DNA from: Leisingera sp. ANG-M1
Lineage (GTDB): Bacteria > Pseudomonadota > Alphaproteobacteria > Rhodobacterales > Rhodobacteraceae
DNA: 64,000 nt
Assembly: GCF_000813745.1 (NCBI RefSeq)
Contig: NZ_JWLC01000020.1
Coordinates: 124,001 to 188,000 of the forward strand
Direction of reading: 5' to 3'
This document shows, piece after piece, positions 60,480 to 64,000 of the stretch (position 1 is the stretch's first letter; each line of letters starts with the position of its first letter). Below the pieces are notes generated by a model. That model saw only the letters and a program-made list of their open reading frames with translations, did not search any database and was not told where the DNA came from. The position numbers and the translations under genes are program-made.

Positions 60480-61502
60480 TTATTCGCCATTCTGTCCGGC
60501 GCCTTCAAAACGGTACATCGGCCATGCCCGGAACTCGAAGGGCACGCGGCTTTCCAGCCGGTCGCGGGCCGGCGGCAGACCAAAACGCTTCTTGTAGGCG
60601 CGGGAGAAATGCACTTGGCTGGCAAAGCCGGATGCCAGGGCAATTTCGGACATGCGCAGCTCGGTTTGGGTGACCAGCCCGCGCGCCCGGTCCAGCCGGA
60701 TATCGCGGTAGTAAAGCTGTGGGCTGGTCCTGACACAGTCCTGGAACAGCCGGTTCAGCTGGCGCTGGGAAACCCCGGCCAGCCGGCAAAGTTCTGGAAT
60801 GGTGACCGGGGTCTCCAGATGCTGCTCCATGATCTCGATTGCTTTGCGCAGTTTGGCCGGAGCGGTGTTGCCCAGCGGCTCCAGGTGCGCATCGGTCTGA
60901 TGGGCGCCGGGGCCGCGGACGGTGCTGTGAAAAAGGTACTTGGCACAGTCGCTGGCCAAGGCATCCCCGGCCATGCTGCGTAGCAGGAACAGCGCGTACT
61001 CCCCTGCCGCAGCACCGCCGCAGCAGGTGCCGGCGCTGCCCTCATGCACAAACAAGTCCTCGCAGATCCCGACTTGCGGGTATTTCTCGCCAAAGGCATC
61101 GATGTGCTCGTAGTGCACAGTTGCACGGCGGCCGTTCAGCAGGCCGGCTTCGGCCAGAATAAAGGCGGCGGTATCGAGCCCGCCGATATAGCTGCCAGAT
61201 CGGGAAAACCGCCGGATGGCCGCCAGCAGCGGGGCGCTGGTGAACGCCTCCGGCGTCCAGCTGCTGGAAACAACCACCAGATCCGGTTGCGCCTGCGCCA
61301 GCGCTTGCAGAGGCTCGACACTGATCTCCAGCCCGTTGCTGGCGCGGCAGAGCCCGGCGTCTTCGGCCGCCAGCCGCCAGCGGAAATGCTGGCGGCCGCT
61401 GAGATAGTTCGCGGCCCGGAACGGATCGAGAAAAGCCAATGTTGCCGCCATGTTGAAATGCGGTGTCACCAGCACGGCGATTTCTGCGATGTCAGGCTGC
61501 AT
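60480..61502 (-). CDS. AraC-family regulator with DJ-1/PfpI domain (GlxA/GbdR type)
   Basis: This 340-residue protein has an N-terminal DJ-1/PfpI-like domain (residues 8-190) and a C-terminal double HTH AraC domain (residues 215-310). The layout is that of GlxA, GbdR and CdhR, known regulators of glycine betaine and carnitine catabolism. It is upstream of the Rieske gene on the same strand and is probably its activator. Confidence 0.88.
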   Translation of the reverse strand: MQPDIAEIAVLVTPHFNMAATLAFLDPFRAANYLSGRQHFRWRLAAEDAGLCRASNGLEISVEPLQALAQAQPDLVVVSSSWTPEAFTSAPLLAAIRRFSRSGSYIGGLDTAAFILAEAGLLNGRRATVHYEHIDAFGEKYPQVGICEDLFVHEGSAGTCCGGAAAGEYALFLLRSMAGDALASDCAKYLFHSTVRGPGAHQTDAHLEPLGNTAPAKLRKAIEIMEQHLETPVTIPELCRLAGVSQRQLNRLFQDCVRTSPQLYYRDIRLDRARGLVTQTELRMSEIALASGFASQVHFSRAYKKRFGLPPARDRLESRVPFEFRAWPMYRFEGAGQNGE

Positions 61503-61809
61503 CAGGTCTCCACGGTCTTTAAGGGACTATGCCGGGCAGGCGGCAGCTTCCGCAAGCGGAAGCCTTTTGCGTCAAACCGCCGGGGAAGTTGTAAAGCAGA
61601 TTGCTCCGCCAGCTATTGAAGTCCGCCGGATTTGGATGGATATGTATGCCAAATTTGAGTTGGATTTTTCGGGAAAAAGATCTCAGGGCCCGCATTCGAT
61701 GCTTTGCCCGGGGTTTTGTTCAGACAGGCTGGCGTGCCGGTCCCCGCATTTCGATCCGCGGATTAAGTGCCCCTAGGGCTGCAAAAATTGTTCTTAATGG
61801 AGTTGTTCG
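61503..61809. other. Divergent promoter region
   Basis: The region lies between the GlxA-type regulator and a MarR-like gene on the opposite strand. No gene or defined operator is visible. Confidence 0.4.
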
Positions 61810-62361
61810 TTGGATAACAAAGCCGATCCTTCTGTATTGCCGCTTCCGGCCTCTGGCCTGGCTCTGGACATTGTGGATGACCCGTTGCCTGATGGCGGGT
61901 TGCATCGGCTGGAAATGGCGATGCTTAAGGCGGTCGAGGGGCTGACCCGCTGGCAGGCGGGGTGTTTCGAACAGGTGAGCAGCGTGCCGCTGACCGGAGC
62001 TGAAACGACCTTGCTGCTGCTGATTGGCAGCGGCGGCCGTTCCAAGACAATCAAGGAGCTGGCCCGCGCCACCAACCGCATTGATATTCCCAATATTCAG
62101 TATTCACTGCGCAAACTGGCGTCGGCCGGGCTGACGTCCAAGCAGGGGGCCGGCCGTTCGGGCGTCACTTATAGCCTGACCGCTGAAGGCATGCGGGCCT
62201 CAGAAAAGATGCACGGGCTTCGCCAGCAGCTTCTTCTGCAAGCGGTGGCGGGGCAGCCCGATCTGACCGGGCAGCTGCAAGGCGCGGCAGCGGCGCTGGA
62301 AGAGCTCGCCGAGCTGTACGGGGCAGCGTCCCGCCAGGCCGAAGCCAAGAGCGAAGCCTGA
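61810..62361 (+). CDS. MarR-like winged-helix protein
   Basis: This 183-residue protein has a winged-helix domain (KTIKELARATNRIDIPNIQYSLRKLASAGL followed by a SGVTYSLTAEG wing) and an acidic helical C-terminus. The start is likely TTG 61810, behind TGGAG; no in-frame ATG is near. It lies 52 bases upstream of the LysR gene for the formate dehydrogenase operon. Confidence 0.75.
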   Translation: MDNKADPSVLPLPASGLALDIVDDPLPDGGLHRLEMAMLKAVEGLTRWQAGCFEQVSSVPLTGAETTLLLLIGSGGRSKTIKELARATNRIDIPNIQYSLRKLASAGLTSKQGAGRSGVTYSLTAEGMRASEKMHGLRQQLLLQAVAGQPDLTGQLQGAAAALEELAELYGAASRQAEAKSEA

Positions 62362-62413
62362 CAGCGGCGGCGCCCCATTGCGCGGCCTGCCTGCGGCGGC
62401 GTAAAGTCCGGTC

Positions 62414-63322
62414 ATGATCGAACTTAAGGATCTTCAGCTGCTGACCGCGCTGGCGCGGCACCAGCATTTTGCCAAGGCAGCCGCCGACTGCGGCATGTCG
62501 CAGCCGGCTTTTTCTATGCGGATCCGCAATCTGGAGGAACGGCTGGGCCTGTCCATCGTACGCCGGGCCAATCGGTTCCAGGGGCTGACCGAAGAGGGCA
62601 TGATGATTGTGCGCCGGGCGCGCTCGATCCTGGATGATGCCAAGGCTCTAGAGCAGGAGATTGCGGCATCACGCGGCGAAGTGACCGGCAATCTGGTGCT
62701 GGGGGTGGTTCCGACCGCCACTGCCTGGGCGGCGCAGCTGGTGGATCAGGTGCGTCAGGCCTATCCGAGGATTTTGGCCCAGGTCGAGGTCACCACATCG
62801 CTGGCTATCCAGCAGCGGCTCTATGATGGTACTATTGACGCTGGAATTACCTATACCGACAGCATGGGCCGGGAATTGGTGACGGTGCAGCCGCTTTATG
62901 AGGAAAGCTATGTGCTGCTGGCACCCGAAGAGATGGTGGCAGGCCGCGGCGATGCGATCAGCTGGGCGGAGGCGGCGGAGCTGCCGCTGAGCTTGCTTGA
63001 TCAGCAGATGCAGAACCGGCGCATTCTGGATCGGATCTTTGCCGATTTGGGGCTGAAGCCGGAGATCGTATCCGAATCCAACGGATTCATGGCCTCGATG
63101 GTAATGGCGCGGGAGGGTTCGGTGGCAACGATTCTGCCGCGGGCGCTGATGCAGGCCCTGGGCGGGCTGGGCGGAACCCGGGTTTTGTCGCTGAATGAGC
63201 CTGAGCAATCCCGGCCGATTTGCATCGCAACTCTGGACAGGACACCGGAATTGACCACGGTTCAGGCATTAAAAGAGGTGGTTGCGACGTTTGTAGACAA
63301 CGGGATGCCGCAAATGGCGTGA
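62414..63322 (+). CDS. LysR family regulator, probable FdsR
   Basis: This 302-residue LysR regulator has an N-terminal HTH (HFAKAAADCGMSQPAFSMRIRNLE) and a substrate-binding domain. It lies 95 bases upstream of a formate dehydrogenase gene on the same strand. LysR proteins in this position regulate formate dehydrogenase operons in related bacteria. The ligand is not proven. Confidence 0.88.
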   Translation: MIELKDLQLLTALARHQHFAKAAADCGMSQPAFSMRIRNLEERLGLSIVRRANRFQGLTEEGMMIVRRARSILDDAKALEQEIAASRGEVTGNLVLGVVPTATAWAAQLVDQVRQAYPRILAQVEVTTSLAIQQRLYDGTIDAGITYTDSMGRELVTVQPLYEESYVLLAPEEMVAGRGDAISWAEAAELPLSLLDQQMQNRRILDRIFADLGLKPEIVSESNGFMASMVMAREGSVATILPRALMQALGGLGGTRVLSLNEPEQSRPICIATLDRTPELTTVQALKEVVATFVDNGMPQMA

Positions 63323-63417
63323 TAAGCAATCCTTATCGTGCAATCGGTTTTCTAGATTTGACGATATTCATTTCTGATGGCATTCCGGGATGAAAGACGT
63401 GCTGACTGGAGGACCCC

Positions 63418-64000
63418 ATGGCACCATTGGATGATAGCAAGGGCGTATGGAAGTCCGGCCGCGGCAAGGGGCGCAAAACCCCGAAGGGCCGCCAGGTCGA
63501 TGACTCTGCGCTGAGCGAGGTTCAGGAGCTGCTGGGTGACCGCCCGCGCAACCGCGACCTTCTGATCGAGTTCCTGCACCTGATTCAGGACAAATACGGC
63601 TGCCTGAGCGCGGCGCATATCCGGGCTTTGGCCGAGGAAATGCGCACCGGCCAGGCGGAGATCTACGAGGTGGCTACTTTCTATGCCCACTTCGACGTGG
63701 TGAAAGAAGGCGAGACCCCGCCGCCGGCGCTGACCATCCGGGTCTGCGACTCGCTGTCCTGCGAACTGGCGGGCGCCCAGCAGCTGCAAAAGGCGCTGGA
63801 AGACGGTCTGGACGCCTCTCAGGTCCGCGTTTTGCGCGCACCCTGCATGGGCCGCTGCGACACTGCCCCGGTGCTGGAAATTGGCCACAACCACATCGAC
63901 CATGCAACGGTGGAGAAAGTGGAAGCGGCGATTGCGGCAGACGACACCCATGCACACGTGCCCGAGTATGAAACCTTCGCAGCCTACGAGGCCGAAGGCG
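63418..64000 (+). CDS. NAD-dependent formate dehydrogenase small subunit, FdsG-like, cut by window edge
   Basis: The frame starts at ATG 63418 behind CTGGAGG and runs off the window after 194 residues. Residues 35-170 form a NuoE/FdsG-type domain with the four [2Fe-2S] Cys residues: Cys110, Cys115, Cys143 and Cys147. Residues 1-25 are a basic extension. A normal FdsG would end near residue 160; here the frame continues (PEYETFAAYEAEG), which looks like the start of the NuoF/FdsB domain. An FdsG-FdsB fusion is likely. Confidence 0.88.
   Translation, partial: MAPLDDSKGVWKSGRGKGRKTPKGRQVDDSALSEVQELLGDRPRNRDLLIEFLHLIQDKYGCLSAAHIRALAEEMRTGQAEIYEVATFYAHFDVVKEGETPPPALTIRVCDSLSCELAGAQQLQKALEDGLDASQVRVLRAPCMGRCDTAPVLEIGHNHIDHATVEKVEAAIAADDTHAHVPEYETFAAYEAEG

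Overview
The window looks like a chromosome (or chromid) segment of a marine alphaproteobacterium of the Rhodobacterales, roseobacter group. This is inferred from the high G+C, Rhodobacterales-like protein sequences, a formate dehydrogenase small subunit that appears fused into a longer protein, and cbb3 oxidase, hydantoin and quaternary-amine gene clusters of the roseobacter kind. The genus is not proven; Leisingera, Phaeobacter or Ruegeria would fit.

Layout. 1-1.5 kb: truncated SDR gene divergent from a LysR regulator. 2-11.4 kb: a copper-resistance island, with copC-copD and a cytochrome c on the minus strand, an OmpR-type two-component pair on the plus strand, an ABC membrane domain lacking its ATPase, and cupredoxin-copB-copA plus two small His/Cys-rich exported proteins. 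11.8-15.1 kb: a split MacA/MacB-type efflux system. 15.2-15.8 kb: two tandem paralogous small exported proteins. 16-18.2 kb: LuxR-type and TetR regulators around a 0.9 kb gene-poor stretch.

18.5-28.7 kb is a respiratory and nitrogen-oxide region and the most interesting part. A group III truncated haemoglobin, DUF2189 and DUF1971 proteins and a complete ccoNOQP cbb3 oxidase operon (with an extra 54-residue membrane protein) are followed by an Rrf2/NsrR-like repressor. Divergent from it is a six-gene operon: CuA subunit II, a heme-copper subunit I with all six metal-binding histidines but no active-site tyrosine at either known position, SCO-type copper chaperone, two small membrane proteins and a formate/nitrite channel. 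I read this as a non-canonical CuA-containing nitric oxide reductase system under NO-sensing control rather than an oxygen reductase.

28.8-32.2 kb is a scar of mobile DNA: an IS21 element with intact istA but istB cut to 39 codons, a primase-like ORF, and an IS3 orfA with a stump of orfB. 32.2-42.8 kb is a hydantoin/N-carbamoyl amino acid catabolism cluster: hydantoinase, a four-gene ABC importer, N-carbamoyl-D-amino acid hydrolase, a NodB-type deacetylase/amidase, a second amidohydrolase, an Asp/Glu/hydantoin racemase and LysR regulators. 43.9-46.9 kb holds two exported metallo-beta-lactamase-fold proteins around a cupin, then glutaredoxin 2. 47.3-49 kb holds an ECF sigma/anti-sigma pair and a small secreted protein. 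49.1-50.9 kb is an MFS exporter divergent from a MarR regulator across a strong palindromic operator. 51.2-52.9 kb is a twice-frameshifted ATPase remnant facing a tRNA-Arg(ACG) gene at 53.3 kb.

53.8-61.5 kb is a minus-strand quaternary-ammonium catabolism cluster: Rieske oxygenase of the CntA/GbcA type, choline-sulfatase, two SDRs, an aldehyde dehydrogenase and a hydroxyacyl/carnitine-type dehydrogenase, with a GlxA/GbdR-type AraC regulator. 61.8-64 kb carries a MarR-like and a LysR regulator ahead of the start of an NAD-dependent formate dehydrogenase operon, cut by the window edge.
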